A DNA stretch of 64,000 nucleotides, taken from the NCBI RefSeq assembly GCF_000745015.1, contig NZ_JQNA01000002.1, forward strand, positions 2,790,001-2,854,000. Reading direction: 5' to 3'. Both the position numbers and the translations under genes were made by a program. A model generated the notes under the pieces. It was not told the origin of the DNA. It saw only the letters and a list, made by a program, of their open reading frames with translations, and made no database searches. Of this stretch, positions 1 to 8,712 are shown piece by piece. The number at the start of each line of letters is the position of its first letter. Position 1 is the first letter of the stretch. This stretch comes from Burkholderia sp. 9120. GTDB taxonomy: Bacteria; Pseudomonadota; Gammaproteobacteria; Burkholderiales; Burkholderiaceae.

Positions 1-678
1 TTCACGTTCGAGTTTGCGGTCGAGCAGATAAAGGCGGAAGCCGTGAACGAGAAACGCGCAGATCGCGGTGGGAATGCCCCAGACCGCAACGTGAATCGGC
101 TCGACGACAATGCCGGCCTCTTTCAGGAAGGTGGTCATCAGCACGATCGCACCGAACGCGACGAAGATGTCCTCGCCGAAGAACAGGCCCACGTTGTCGG
201 TGGCGGCGGAGAACGCGCGCAACCGGAAACGCACCGCGTCGCTGATCTTGCCGAAGCGGGTTTCCGTCGCGCCTTCGGCCATCGGCGCGATCAGCGGACG
301 CACCATCTGAGGATGACCGCCGAGGCCGGTCAAGCCGACCGCCGCCGTCAATTCGCGGATCAGCAGATAGACGATCAGGAGGCGTCCCGCCGTAGCGGCT
401 TTGATGCCGCCGATCCACGCTTGCGCGCGCTCACGCAGACCGTGCCGTTCGAGCAGGCCGATCACCGCGAGCGGCAAAAAGATAATCAGCGGGATATTGC
501 GGGTTTTAATGAAGCCGGTGCCGATTTCGGCTAGGATTTTTTCAGGCGGGAAGTGCGCGGCCAGACCGGTGACGATCGTGGCGACGGCCACGATCAGCAT
601 CGGATTGAACCGTAATAAAAAGCCGACGATGATGACGGCCACGCCGATGAGCGGCCATAGACTGACGGTTGTCTGCAT
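1..678 (-). CDS. DUF969 family inner-membrane protein, 3' end cut by window edge
   Basis: An open frame runs on the minus strand from the ATG at 678 to the window edge without a stop, giving 226 residues that end in KLERE. A good ribosome site (GGAGA) lies 7 bases upstream of the ATG. The product is strongly hydrophobic, with a first membrane segment in the first 25 residues and further segments around residues 70-90 and 165-220. The order pxpBCA then this protein matches the DUF969/DUF979 permease pair commonly found beside 5-oxoprolinase genes, so I infer a transport role linked to pyroglutamate or a related compound. DUF979 would be expected just beyond the window start. The substrate cannot be read from the sequence. 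Confidence 0.8.
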   Translation of the reverse strand, partial: MQTTVSLWPLIGVAVIIVGFLLRFNPMLIVAVATIVTGLAAHFPPEKILAEIGTGFIKTRNIPLIIFLPLAVIGLLERHGLRERAQAWIGGIKAATAGRLLIVYLLIRELTAAVGLTGLGGHPQMVRPLIAPMAEGATETRFGKISDAVRFRLRAFSAATDNVGLFFGEDIFVAFGAIVLMTTFLKEAGIVVEPIHVAVWGIPTAICAFLVHGFRLYLLDRKLERE

Positions 679-889
679 CTGGATCTCCAAACAGGGTTTC
701 AACCTTGCCGCTTGTGACGGCTAACGTGTGCCGGCGCGTCGTGATTCACGCGCCGTTTTGTTGCCGCGGCTCTTCATGGCCGCGTTGCTTCGAACGACAA
801 CATCTGCGCTACACCTGCCTATACCGCTTCGGTACTACCTTTGCTGATACTGATTGACTGCGGGTAATGCGATGCGTCGTGCGCCTGGC

Positions 890-916
890 AAACGCCCCGC
901 CTGGAGCGGGGCGTTT
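890..916 (-). terminator. GC-rich hairpin between pxpA and the DUF969 gene
   Basis: A perfect 11-bp inverted repeat (AAACGCCCCGC, five-base loop, then its complement) sits 90 bases after the pxpA stop. Only a short T stretch follows on either strand, so termination would be partial. The rest of 679-1006 contains no convincing gene, so the DUF969 gene may have its own promoter here. Confidence 0.5.
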
Positions 917-1006
917 GGGGCATGACAACGGTCTTTGCACAACGGTTGAAGCGCGCTGTCCGGTCGGTTCGCCGGTTGGGCTCAGATCAACGTAAATCGG
1001 CGCGGC

Positions 1007-1759
1007 TCAGACGCGCGTCGCGCCGGCCGCGTGGACTTCGATGCCGGCGTCTTCCAGTGCGCCGCGAATCCGTCGCGCGAAGGCGAGCGCATGCGGGCCG
1101 TCTCCGTGCAGGCAGATGGTCTGCGCGTTGAGCGGGACCCATTGACCGTCCACGGCTTGCACGCGTTGCTCGCGCACCATCGCGAGCGTGCGTTCCAGCA
1201 CCTGGTTTTCGTCGTCGAGCAGCGCGCCGGGCTCCTTGCGCGGCACGAGCGAACCGTCGGCGCGATAGCCGCGGTCGGCGAACACTTCTTCGACGGCGAT
1301 CAGCCCTGCGTTGCGCGCGGCGGTGACGAGTCCGCTGTTGGCGAGCGCGAACACCGCCACCGACGGATCGAAATCGTGCACGGCGGAGACGATCGCGTCG
1401 GCGATCTTCGGATCGCGCGCGGCCTGGTTGTACAGCGCGCCGTGCGGCTTGACGTGCGCGATGCGCCCGCCTTCGGCCTGGGCGATCGCGGACAATGCGC
1501 CCAACTGGTACAGCACGCCCGCGTAGATGTCGTTGGCCGGCAGGTCCATCTCTTTGCGGCCGAAGTTTTCCGGATCGTTAAAGCTCGGATGCGCGCCGAT
1601 CGACACGCCTTTTTCCACCGCCCAGCGCACGCAGTCGCGCATCGCATTGGCGCCGCCCGCATGCCAGCCGCACGCGATGTTCGCCGAACTGACGAGGTCG
1701 AGCAGCGCTTCGTCGGACCCGCAGCCTTCGCCGAGGTCGGCGTTCAAATCGATTTCCAT
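1007..1759 (-). CDS. pxpA: 5-oxoprolinase subunit PxpA (LamB/YcsF family)
   Basis: The 250-residue product begins [14 protein letters not shown], the signature start of the LamB/YcsF family, and continues with the conserved blocks IACGWHAGG and [13 protein letters not shown] sequence, [12 protein letters not shown] and [10 protein letters not shown]. Together with PxpB and PxpC it forms the ATP-dependent prokaryotic 5-oxoprolinase that opens pyroglutamate to glutamate. Length is normal for the family. The ATG is preceded by GAGGAAC. It is third in the minus-strand operon pxpB-pxpC-pxpA, with 93 bases separating it from pxpC. Confidence 0.95.
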   Translation of the reverse strand: MEIDLNADLGEGCGSDEALLDLVSSANIACGWHAGGANAMRDCVRWAVEKGVSIGAHPSFNDPENFGRKEMDLPANDIYAGVLYQLGALSAIAQAEGGRIAHVKPHGALYNQAARDPKIADAIVSAVHDFDPSVAVFALANSGLVTAARNAGLIAVEEVFADRGYRADGSLVPRKEPGALLDDENQVLERTLAMVREQRVQAVDGQWVPLNAQTICLHGDGPHALAFARRIRGALEDAGIEVHAAGATRV

Positions 1760-1852
1760 GGTGTTCCTCTACGCTCAAGACAACGCCGGGCCACCCCGGG
1801 TTTGTCGCGACGAGGGCAGTCCCTCGCAGCGCCAGACTCGGAGCGCCCGTTT

Positions 1853-2905
1853 TTACAGCGCCGCGACGGCCGTCTGCCGCGCGCAGCGTTCTTCATGCAT
1901 CGCGATCGCGGCGTCGATCTGCCGCAAATACGTGCGTTCTTCCAGTAAGGCATGACGCGCCTCGTAAGGCGTCGTCGGAATGAAGCGGACGGCGGCGTTC
2001 AGACGCACCTGAGCCAGTTTCCACAGATCGGCCTGGATCACCGCGCCGATCTTCGGATAACCGCCGGTGGTTTGCGCGTCGCTCATCAGCACGATCGGCT
2101 GGCCGTTTGGCGGCACCTGAATCGTGCCGGGCAGCACCGCGTGCGACAGCAGATCGGTTTTCTGCGTGCGTTTGAGTTCGCTGCCGGCAAGGCGATAACC
2201 CATGCGATTGCTGTTCGGCGTGACGAGCCATTCATCGGACCAGAACGATTCGTGCGCGGCTTCGGTGAAGTTGTCGTACTCGGGCCCGCGCAGCACACGG
2301 ATCGGTACCGCCCACGGCACGCCAGACGGATGCCGGCCGCGCCGCAGCGGCTCCTGAACCAGCACGAACTTGCACCAGGAGGGCGCTTTCACGCCGAATG
2401 CCGGCGCCTCGGGCGTGAAGCCGAGATGGCCGCGCTGCGGCGGCGCGCCGACCGGCAGGCGGTCGCCGTCGCGCAGCGCGCGGCCGCCGAGTCCGCCGAA
2501 GTGGCCGGCCAGATCGGTGCTGCGCGAGCCGAGCATCGGCAGCACGTCGATACCGCCCGCTATGCACACATAACCGCGCATGCCGCGCCTGGCCGTGTTC
2601 AGCACCAGTTCCTGACCGGCCTGGACCGGCAGGCTCCACCAGGAATAGACCGGCTTGCCGTCGAGCGTCGCGCCGAATTCGGTGCCGGTGATCGCCACTC
2701 GCGTAGCGCGCAAAAACCGCAGCACGGTCGGGCCAAAGGTGATTTCCAGACCGGCCGCATCGGGCCGGTTGCCGACCAGCCGGTTGCCGACTTCGAGCGA
2801 CAGTCGGTCGAGCGCCCCGCCCATCGCGACACCGAGATGCCGGTAGCCATGACGCCCGAGGTCCTGAATCGTGGTCAGCAGACCCGCGCGAATCACATCG
2901 ATCAT
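1853..2905 (-). CDS. pxpC: 5-oxoprolinase subunit PxpC (KipA / biotin-dependent carboxyltransferase-like)
   Basis: The 350-residue protein starts MIDVIRAGLLTTIQDLGRHGYR, typical of the KipA/PxpC family, and contains the conserved block RVLRGPEYDNF followed by SNRMGYRL and QPIVLMSDAQTTGGYPKIG. It is the larger subunit of the PxpB/PxpC pair that phosphorylates and opens 5-oxoproline with PxpA. Its start codon overlaps the pxpB stop (ATGA at 2902-2905), so the two are translationally coupled and probably made in equal amounts. Length is usual for the family. Confidence 0.94.
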   Translation of the reverse strand: MIDVIRAGLLTTIQDLGRHGYRHLGVAMGGALDRLSLEVGNRLVGNRPDAAGLEITFGPTVLRFLRATRVAITGTEFGATLDGKPVYSWWSLPVQAGQELVLNTARRGMRGYVCIAGGIDVLPMLGSRSTDLAGHFGGLGGRALRDGDRLPVGAPPQRGHLGFTPEAPAFGVKAPSWCKFVLVQEPLRRGRHPSGVPWAVPIRVLRGPEYDNFTEAAHESFWSDEWLVTPNSNRMGYRLAGSELKRTQKTDLLSHAVLPGTIQVPPNGQPIVLMSDAQTTGGYPKIGAVIQADLWKLAQVRLNAAVRFIPTTPYEARHALLEERTYLRQIDAAIAMHEERCARQTAVAAL

Positions 2906-3555
2906 GTGTGTATCCCCGCGATGGTGAAGCGCACCCGGTCGCCCGGTTGCAGCAGCGTGGGCGGGCGGCGCGCCGGGTCGAACAGCGGCAGCTCGGTGCG
3001 GCCGATCAACTGCCAGCCGCCGGGTGACGTGGCCGGATAAATGCCGGTCTGTTCACCGCCGATCCCAACCGAGCCCGCCGGCACTTCGAGGCGCGGCGAC
3101 GCGCGGCGCGGCGTATGCAGCGCGGCGTCGAGCCCGCCCATGTAAGCGAAGCCCGGCTGAAAGCCCAGAAAGAACACCACGTACTCGGCATTCGAATGAC
3201 GTTCGACCACCTCGCGCACGCTCAAACCCGTGTGATTGGCCACGGCTTGCAGATCGGGACCGAACTCGCCGCCGTACTGCACCGGAATATCGACGTCACG
3301 CCCAGCCTCCGGCGCTTCGGCCGCGGCGTCCCAGGCCGCCTGCAACTGGCCGGCGAGCGCCTCAGGGTCGGCTTCGAGCGGATCGAACACGAGCGTCAGA
3401 TTGTTCATGCCCGGCACGACTTCCAGCACATGCGGCCAGTCGCCCGCGGCTGCGGCGGCGGCCCACACGCGCCGCTGGCAGTCCAGCGTGGCGGGCGGCG
3501 GCGCTTCGCAGACTAGCGCGGCATCGCCGAGCGGGAAGATTCTTGGTTGGCTCAT
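2902..3555 (-). CDS. pxpB: 5-oxoprolinase subunit PxpB (KipI family)
   Basis: The 217-residue protein carries the KipI/PxpB hallmarks PLGDAALVCE near the N-terminus, IPVQYGGEFGPDL in the middle, FFLGFQPGFAYMGGL, and IGGEQTGIYPATSPGGWQLIG towards the C-terminus. It pairs with PxpC in the ATP-dependent 5-oxoprolinase. It is the first gene of the minus-strand operon and faces the winged-helix regulator gene at 3766 across a 210-base divergent intergenic region, the arrangement expected if that regulator controls the operon. Confidence 0.94.
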   Translation of the reverse strand: MSQPRIFPLGDAALVCEAPPPATLDCQRRVWAAAAAAGDWPHVLEVVPGMNNLTLVFDPLEADPEALAGQLQAAWDAAAEAPEAGRDVDIPVQYGGEFGPDLQAVANHTGLSVREVVERHSNAEYVVFFLGFQPGFAYMGGLDAALHTPRRASPRLEVPAGSVGIGGEQTGIYPATSPGGWQLIGRTELPLFDPARRPPTLLQPGDRVRFTIAGIHT

Positions 3556-3651
3556 GGCTTAACGGCCCAGGACGAGTCGGAGGAGTCGAACATCTGGCGG
3601 ACCTGCTGCCCCTATTAACGGCATCGGGTTCGCGATGGTTGAAGCGTACAT

Positions 3652-3670
3652 TATCAATAAAATATCAACA
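3652..3670. promoter_or_regulatory. Candidate operator: TATCAAYA direct repeat in the pxpB/regulator divergent region
   Basis: TATCAATA at 3652-3659 and TATCAACA at 3663-3670 are spaced 11 bases apart, one helical turn, in an AT-rich patch of an otherwise GC-rich divergent intergenic region. The position suits binding by the adjacent winged-helix regulator or a shared promoter. This is inference from placement and repetition only. Confidence 0.35.
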
Positions 3671-3765
3671 ATTTCTCAATAAGCGTTTTTGCCAGGCTCG
3701 CCGGGACCGATGGCTCGTCGTACACTCCCGACACCTTCCCATCCTGTTTGCCGAGAATCGTCATC

Positions 3766-4278
3766 ATGTCGCGCCATCCCACCAAGATCGTTTCGTCGGA
3801 GCACCTCGTGTCCGACAGCAGCGCGGAACTGTCCGAACTTGAATACGCGTTGATCATGGCGGGCAACGCATTCAACCGGTGGATGGTGCGCTGCATGTCG
3901 GCGGCCGGAGAAAAGGACATGACCGCCATCGAAGTTTCGCTGCTGCACCATGTCAGTCATCGCGAGCGGCGCAAGAAGCTGGCGGACATCTGCTTCGTGC
4001 TGAACATTGAAGACACGCACGTCGCCACCTACGCGTTGAAAAAGCTCGTAGCTAGAGGGTATGTAAAAAGCGAAAAGACCGGCAAGGAAGTGTTCTTCTC
4101 GGCGACCGATGCAGGCCGCGAGTTGTGCATGCGGTATCGCGAGGTACGCGAGAGCTGTCTGATTTCGACGCTGAAGGAGAGCGGCCTGACCAACGAGCAG
4201 ATCGGCGAGGCCGCGCAACTGATGCGCAACGCGTCTGGTTTGTACGACACGGCGGCGCGGGCGGCGGCTTCGTTGTAG
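3766..4278 (+). CDS. MarR-like winged-helix transcriptional regulator
   Basis: The 170-residue product has a central winged-helix region: the stretch AIEVSLLHHVSHRERRKKLA followed by a recognition-helix region around VATYALKKLVARGY and a wing ending VFFSATDAGREL. This is the pattern of the winged-helix DNA-binding family related to MarR. The first ATG at 3748 is possible, but 3766 (MSRHPTK) gives a more usual N-terminus. It is transcribed away from pxpB, so it is a good candidate for controlling the oxoproline operon. Confidence 0.8.
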   Translation: MSRHPTKIVSSEHLVSDSSAELSELEYALIMAGNAFNRWMVRCMSAAGEKDMTAIEVSLLHHVSHRERRKKLADICFVLNIEDTHVATYALKKLVARGYVKSEKTGKEVFFSATDAGRELCMRYREVRESCLISTLKESGLTNEQIGEAAQLMRNASGLYDTAARAAASL

Positions 4279-4396
4279 TTGCGCGTTGAGCGTCTGGGTG
4301 GTTGAACGGGGCAGCGTCTGACTGCCTTACTCACGCACTGAGTGAACGCGAGCCCCGAGATCGAAGCCCGCCTTTCTCGCCGCGCCGGCCGAACGC

Positions 4397-4996
4397 TCAA
4401 TTCACCGGATGCGGATAAAGCCCTGCCTCGGTCACGATCAGGTCGAGCGGCATGTCGTGGGCTTCGCGTTGCAATGCGTTGGTCCGGCATGCTTCATAAG
4501 CGACGCCGACCGTGAGCGGTTGCGTCGCCCCCGGCCACGCCGCTAGCGTGCGGTCGTAATAGCCACCGCCATAACCCAGCCGGTAGCCTGCCGCGTCGAA
4601 ACCGACGCACGGCACGAACAGCAGATCAGGAATCACCACCTGCCCGGAAGTCGGTTCGGCGATCTTGTGATGACCGAGCTTCATCGGCGTATCGGGCGTC
4701 CATGCATGAAATTCGAGCGGCACGCCGCGCTCCCTGACCACCGGCAAACTGGCCTCGCGTTGCGCGCCAGCCGCGAGCCACAGCGCGATCGCGCCGCGCG
4801 CGTCGAACTCGCCGGTGAGTGGCCAGTAGAACCCCACGCGGTTCACGTCATGGCGCTTCAACACGTCGAGCATGCGACGTCCGAGCGCGGCATTGTGAGC
4901 CGGCTCGGAAGCCGCTTGTAGCCTGGCTTCCAATAGCATTCGACGCAGCGCCTTTTTCGATTCGGCGACGGGGTTGCATGCTATGCTTGAGTTCAA
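4397..4996 (-). CDS. 5-formyltetrahydrofolate cyclo-ligase
   Basis: The protein contains the family signature LGYGGGYYDRTLA near the C-terminus, the earlier block VNRVGFYWPLTGEFDARG, and a basic N-terminus ESKKALRRMLLEAR. It converts 5-formyl-THF to 5,10-methenyl-THF using ATP. I prefer a TTG start at 4996 (LNSSIACNP), because CTGGAGCG lies correctly upstream. The alternative ATG at 5023 would overlap the start of the divergent slt gene and has no ribosome site. With the TTG start the protein has 199 residues, normal for the family. Confidence 0.9.
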   Translation of the reverse strand: MNSSIACNPVAESKKALRRMLLEARLQAASEPAHNAALGRRMLDVLKRHDVNRVGFYWPLTGEFDARGAIALWLAAGAQREASLPVVRERGVPLEFHAWTPDTPMKLGHHKIAEPTSGQVVIPDLLFVPCVGFDAAGYRLGYGGGYYDRTLAAWPGATQPLTVGVAYEACRTNALQREAHDMPLDLIVTEAGLYPHPVN

Positions 4997-5016
4997 TTCG
5001 CGCTCCAGAAACAACG

Positions 5017-6984
5017 ATGTCAAAACGCCTTTACCGAGTATATCGCGCGGCCGGTCTGGCGCTCGCCGCTGCGGCGCTCGTCGCGTGCAGCACGGCCTCA
5101 GCCGTCAAGCCCATTCCCATTTCGCAGCTCTCGAACGACGACCAGATTTTCGTCCAGCTTCGCGAGGCCGCCCGCAATAACGACGCGGCGCGTGCAGCCC
5201 AGCTGGCGAGCATGATTCCGAACTATCCCGCGCCTTCTTATCTGGCGTACTTCCAGCTCAAGCCGCAGTTGTTCGACTCGAGCGGGCATGCCCGCGTCGA
5301 CGCGCCGGACGCGCCCGTGCTGGCCTTCCTGCAGCAGTACGACGGCCAGGCGATCGCCGACCGTCTGCGTAACGACTACCTGACGGTGCTCGGCGCGCGT
5401 CACGACTGGCGCAACTTCGACCAGCAATACGCGCGCTTCGTCCTGAACGACGACACGCAGGTGAAGTGCTATGCGCTCGAATCGCGTGCGTCGCGCGGTG
5501 AAAATGTCGCCGACGCGGCACGTGCGCTGCTGGTCGATCCGAAGTGGTACGGCGACGGCTGCGTCGATCTGATCACCTCGCTGGGCGTAAGCCGCCAGTT
5601 CAGCACCGACGACATCTGGCAGCAGATCCGTCTCGCGTACGAACAGAACTACACCGCCACCGGCAGCAAGCTCGTCGACGCGCTCAGCAACCAGCCGCCC
5701 GATCCGGTGCTGTTCGGCCAGGCCACCAGCACACCGCCGTTGCTGCTGGCACGCGGCGTCGGTCCGGATGCGCAGTCGCATCAACTGGCGTTGCTGGCGA
5801 TCACGCGCATGGCGCGCAACGATCCGGCCATGGCCGCGGCCACGTTCGCATCGGTGGCGCCGTCGCTCAGTTCACCCGAACGCGCGATAGGCTGGGGCAC
5901 GATTGCTTATCAGGCTGCCGCCAAGCAGATGCCGAGCGCGGTGGACTGGTATCGCCTGTCGGTGAATGCGCCGCTGTCGAATCCCGCGTATGAATGGCGC
6001 ACCCGCACGGCACTGCTGGCGGGTGACTGGACGATGGTGCGCTGGTCGATCGAGCAGATGCCCGCCGCGCTGCGCAATCAGCCTTCGTGGATCTACTGGC
6101 ATGCACGCGCGTTGAAGCAGGCAGGCGACACGGCCACCGCTAACCAGGAATTCGAATCGATCTCGCAGGGCTTCAATTTCTACGGCCAACTGGCCATGGA
6201 AGAACTCGGCCAGAAGATCACCGTGCCGCCGAAAACCTCGGTGACGGACGCCGAAGTCCAGCAGGCCGGCAACACGCCGGGCTTCGATCTGGCGCAGCGT
6301 TTCTACGCGCTGAATCTGCGACTCGAAGGCAATCGCGAATGGAACTGGCCGCTGCGCAACATGAGCGACCGGCAACTGATCGCCGCCTCCGAATACGCGC
6401 GCCGTATCCAGTTGTATGACCGCACGGTCAACACGGCGGACCGCACGAAGAGCGAGCACGACTTCTCGTTGCGTTATCTGTCGCCGTTCCGCGATATCGT
6501 CGAGCGCGATTCGCAGTCGAACGGGCTCGACGTGGAATGGGCCTATGGGCTGATTCGCCAGGAATCGCGCTTCATCATGAACGCACGCTCCGAAGTCGGC
6601 GCGAGCGGCTTGATGCAGTTGATGCCGGGCACCGCGCAACTGGTCGCCAAGAAGATCGGCCTCGGTCCGATTTCGCGCGAGCAGATGAACGACATCAACA
6701 CCAATATCCTGCTGGGCACGAACTACCTGTCCATGATCTACAATCAGTTCGACGGGTCCGCCGTGCTCGCTACCGCCGGCTACAACGCCGGTCCGGGCCG
6801 GCCGCGCAACTGGCGGCAATCGTTGCAGCGTCCGGTGGAAGGCGCGATCTTCGCCGAGGCGATTCCGTTCCAGGAAACCCGCGACTACGTCAAGAATGTG
6901 TTGTCCAACACGGTCTACTACGCGGCATTGTTCGAAGGCCGTCCGCAATCGCTGAAGGCGCGTCTGGGTTATATCGCACCGTAA
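5017..6984 (+). CDS. Soluble lytic murein transglycosylase, lipoprotein form (Slt70-like)
   Basis: This 655-residue protein starts MSKRLYRVYRAAG, followed by a hydrophobic stretch and a lipobox LVAC, so it is probably an outer-membrane lipoprotein. A long alpha-helical superhelical region is followed by the goose-type lysozyme/SLT domain: the catalytic glutamate is about residue 516 in RQESRF, followed by GASGLMQLMPGTAQ and TAGYNAGPGR. It cleaves peptidoglycan glycan strands with formation of 1,6-anhydro-MurNAc. It is divergent from the cyclo-ligase gene, with start codons only about 20 bases apart. Confidence 0.93.
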   Translation: MSKRLYRVYRAAGLALAAAALVACSTASAVKPIPISQLSNDDQIFVQLREAARNNDAARAAQLASMIPNYPAPSYLAYFQLKPQLFDSSGHARVDAPDAPVLAFLQQYDGQAIADRLRNDYLTVLGARHDWRNFDQQYARFVLNDDTQVKCYALESRASRGENVADAARALLVDPKWYGDGCVDLITSLGVSRQFSTDDIWQQIRLAYEQNYTATGSKLVDALSNQPPDPVLFGQATSTPPLLLARGVGPDAQSHQLALLAITRMARNDPAMAAATFASVAPSLSSPERAIGWGTIAYQAAAKQMPSAVDWYRLSVNAPLSNPAYEWRTRTALLAGDWTMVRWSIEQMPAALRNQPSWIYWHARALKQAGDTATANQEFESISQGFNFYGQLAMEELGQKITVPPKTSVTDAEVQQAGNTPGFDLAQRFYALNLRLEGNREWNWPLRNMSDRQLIAASEYARRIQLYDRTVNTADRTKSEHDFSLRYLSPFRDIVERDSQSNGLDVEWAYGLIRQESRFIMNARSEVGASGLMQLMPGTAQLVAKKIGLGPISREQMNDINTNILLGTNYLSMIYNQFDGSAVLATAGYNAGPGRPRNWRQSLQRPVEGAIFAEAIPFQETRDYVKNVLSNTVYYAALFEGRPQSLKARLGYIAP

Positions 6985-7076
6985 GCGCCGTGCCGCTGCC
7001 GCTCGGGTCCGCGTTCGACCCGAGCGGCAGCGCGCCACGCCAGCCCTTGCCGCGGCTTCCACCAAGGGAGTCGAAA

Positions 7077-8030
7077 ATGCGACATCAAGCCGTTGCGATC
7101 ATCGGCGGTTCCGGTTTTATCGGCAGTCATCTCGTCAATGCGCTCGTTGAAATGGGCAAAGACGTGCGCATCGCCACCCGGCGGCGCTATAACGCCCGCC
7201 ATCTCACGCTATTACCCATCGACGTGATCGAAGCCGACGTGTTCGATCCGGTTCAGCTCGCGCGTTTCGTCGAGGGCGCCGATTGCGTGATCAATCTCGT
7301 GGCCACACTGAACGGCAAACGCGGCAGACCGTATGGTCCGGAGTTCGCGCGCATGCATGTCGAACTGCCGACCAAAATCGTCGCGGCTTGCGAGGGCAAG
7401 GGTGTGCATCGCCTGATTCATATCAGCGCGCTGGGCGCCGATTCGAACGGTCCGAGTATGTACACGCGCTCGAAGGGCGACGGCGAGAAGGCCGTGCACG
7501 CGGCGAATCTGGCGTGGACGATTTTCCGTCCGTCCGTGGTGTTCGGGCCGGAGGACCAGTTCCTCAACAAGTTCGCGTTTCTGCAGAAGATGTTTCCGGT
7601 GATTCCGCTCGCCATGCCCGATGCGAAATTCCAGCCGGTGTATGTCGACGACGTCGCGAAAGCCATCATCAACGTGCTCGATATGGACGCCGCCAGCGGC
7701 CACACATACGAACTCGGCGGCCCGACCGTGTACACGCTCGAAGACCTCGTCGCCTATTGCGGCGACGTGATCGGCAAGCACGCGCGCATCATTCGTCTGC
7801 CGGAAGCATTCGCGCGTTTGCAGGCGCTGACGTTCGAAATGGCGCCAGGCGAACCGGTGATCTCGCGCGACAATCTGGATTCGATGAAAGTCGACAACGT
7901 ATTGAGCGGGCCGCTGGCGCCTGAACTCGGTATCGAGCCGACCAGTATCGAAACCATCGCACCGGTCTATCTGACCGGCGCGTCGACGCGCTCGCGCTTC
8001 GATACGTTCCGCGCCAGCGCCGGACGCTGA
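7077..8030 (+). CDS. NAD(P)-binding epimerase-like protein (complex I NDUFA9 type)
   Basis: The 317-residue protein begins with a Rossmann dinucleotide motif, IIGGSGFIGSHL, and continues with RRYNARHL, VINLVATLNG, HISALGAD and the YTRSKGDGE segment. These features identify the atypical short-chain dehydrogenase group related to the NDUFA9 accessory subunit of complex I. AAGGGAG precedes the ATG at 7077. It follows slt by about 90 bases. The family is often annotated as complex I assembly-related, but a specific substrate cannot be assigned. Confidence 0.85.
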   Translation: MRHQAVAIIGGSGFIGSHLVNALVEMGKDVRIATRRRYNARHLTLLPIDVIEADVFDPVQLARFVEGADCVINLVATLNGKRGRPYGPEFARMHVELPTKIVAACEGKGVHRLIHISALGADSNGPSMYTRSKGDGEKAVHAANLAWTIFRPSVVFGPEDQFLNKFAFLQKMFPVIPLAMPDAKFQPVYVDDVAKAIINVLDMDAASGHTYELGGPTVYTLEDLVAYCGDVIGKHARIIRLPEAFARLQALTFEMAPGEPVISRDNLDSMKVDNVLSGPLAPELGIEPTSIETIAPVYLTGASTRSRFDTFRASAGR

Positions 8031-8058
8031 ATTTACTTTTTCTCCCGTTATAGAAAGC

Positions 8059-8712
8059 ATGAAGCTGCTCATTGGTGACAAGAATTATTCGTCGTGGTCG
8101 ATGCGTCCATGGCTGCTGCTGAAGCATTTCGGCATTCCCTTCGACGAGGTGCTGATTCATTTGCGCGAACCCGGCACGACGGCCGCGATCCTGGCGCATG
8201 CGCCGCGCGGACCGGGCAAAGTGCCGTGTCTGATCGGCGACGACGAACAGATCACGTGGGATTCGCTGGCGATCGCCGAGACGCTGGCCGAGCGCTTCCC
8301 GCAACACGCGCTGTGGCCGCGCGACGCGGCGGTGCGCAACCACGCGCGTAGCGTGAGCGCCGAAATGCATTCGGGCTTCGGCGAGTTGCGCTCGAACATG
8401 TGGATGAACATTCGCGCGTCGTTCCCAGGCAAGAACGCGACGCCGGGTGCGTTGGCCGACATCGCGCGAATCGACGCGTTGTGGCGCGACTGTCTCGACA
8501 CGTACGGCGGCCCCTTCCTGTTCGGCGAGTTCAGCATTGCCGACGCGATGTTCGCGCCGGTGGTGATGCGCTTCAACACCTGGCAACCGGCGTTGTCGGA
8601 AGCGGCTTTGGCCTATGCCCGCCGCGTGACCGCGCTGCCGGCCGTGCAAGCCTGGATCGACGACTCGCTGCGCGAAACACACGCTCTTCCCGATCAAGAC
8701 GTATGCCCATGA
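8059..8712 (+). CDS. Glutathione S-transferase family protein
   Basis: The 217-residue protein has an N-terminal thioredoxin-like domain beginning MKLLIGDKNYSSWSMRPW, with the GST G-site sequence around GKVPCLIGDDEQITWDSLAI, and a helical C-terminal domain with GEFSIADAMFAPV. The SSWSMRPW start is typical of a bacterial GST subgroup with Ser-type catalytic residues. Its stop overlaps the start of cca in an ATGA, so the two are translationally coupled. Substrate unknown. Confidence 0.9.
   Translation: MKLLIGDKNYSSWSMRPWLLLKHFGIPFDEVLIHLREPGTTAAILAHAPRGPGKVPCLIGDDEQITWDSLAIAETLAERFPQHALWPRDAAVRNHARSVSAEMHSGFGELRSNMWMNIRASFPGKNATPGALADIARIDALWRDCLDTYGGPFLFGEFSIADAMFAPVVMRFNTWQPALSEAALAYARRVTALPAVQAWIDDSLRETHALPDQDVCP

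Noticed and set aside
5098..7065. Open frames antisense to slt
   Set aside because: They mirror the slt reading frame, are Arg/Ala-rich and lack starts with ribosome sites.
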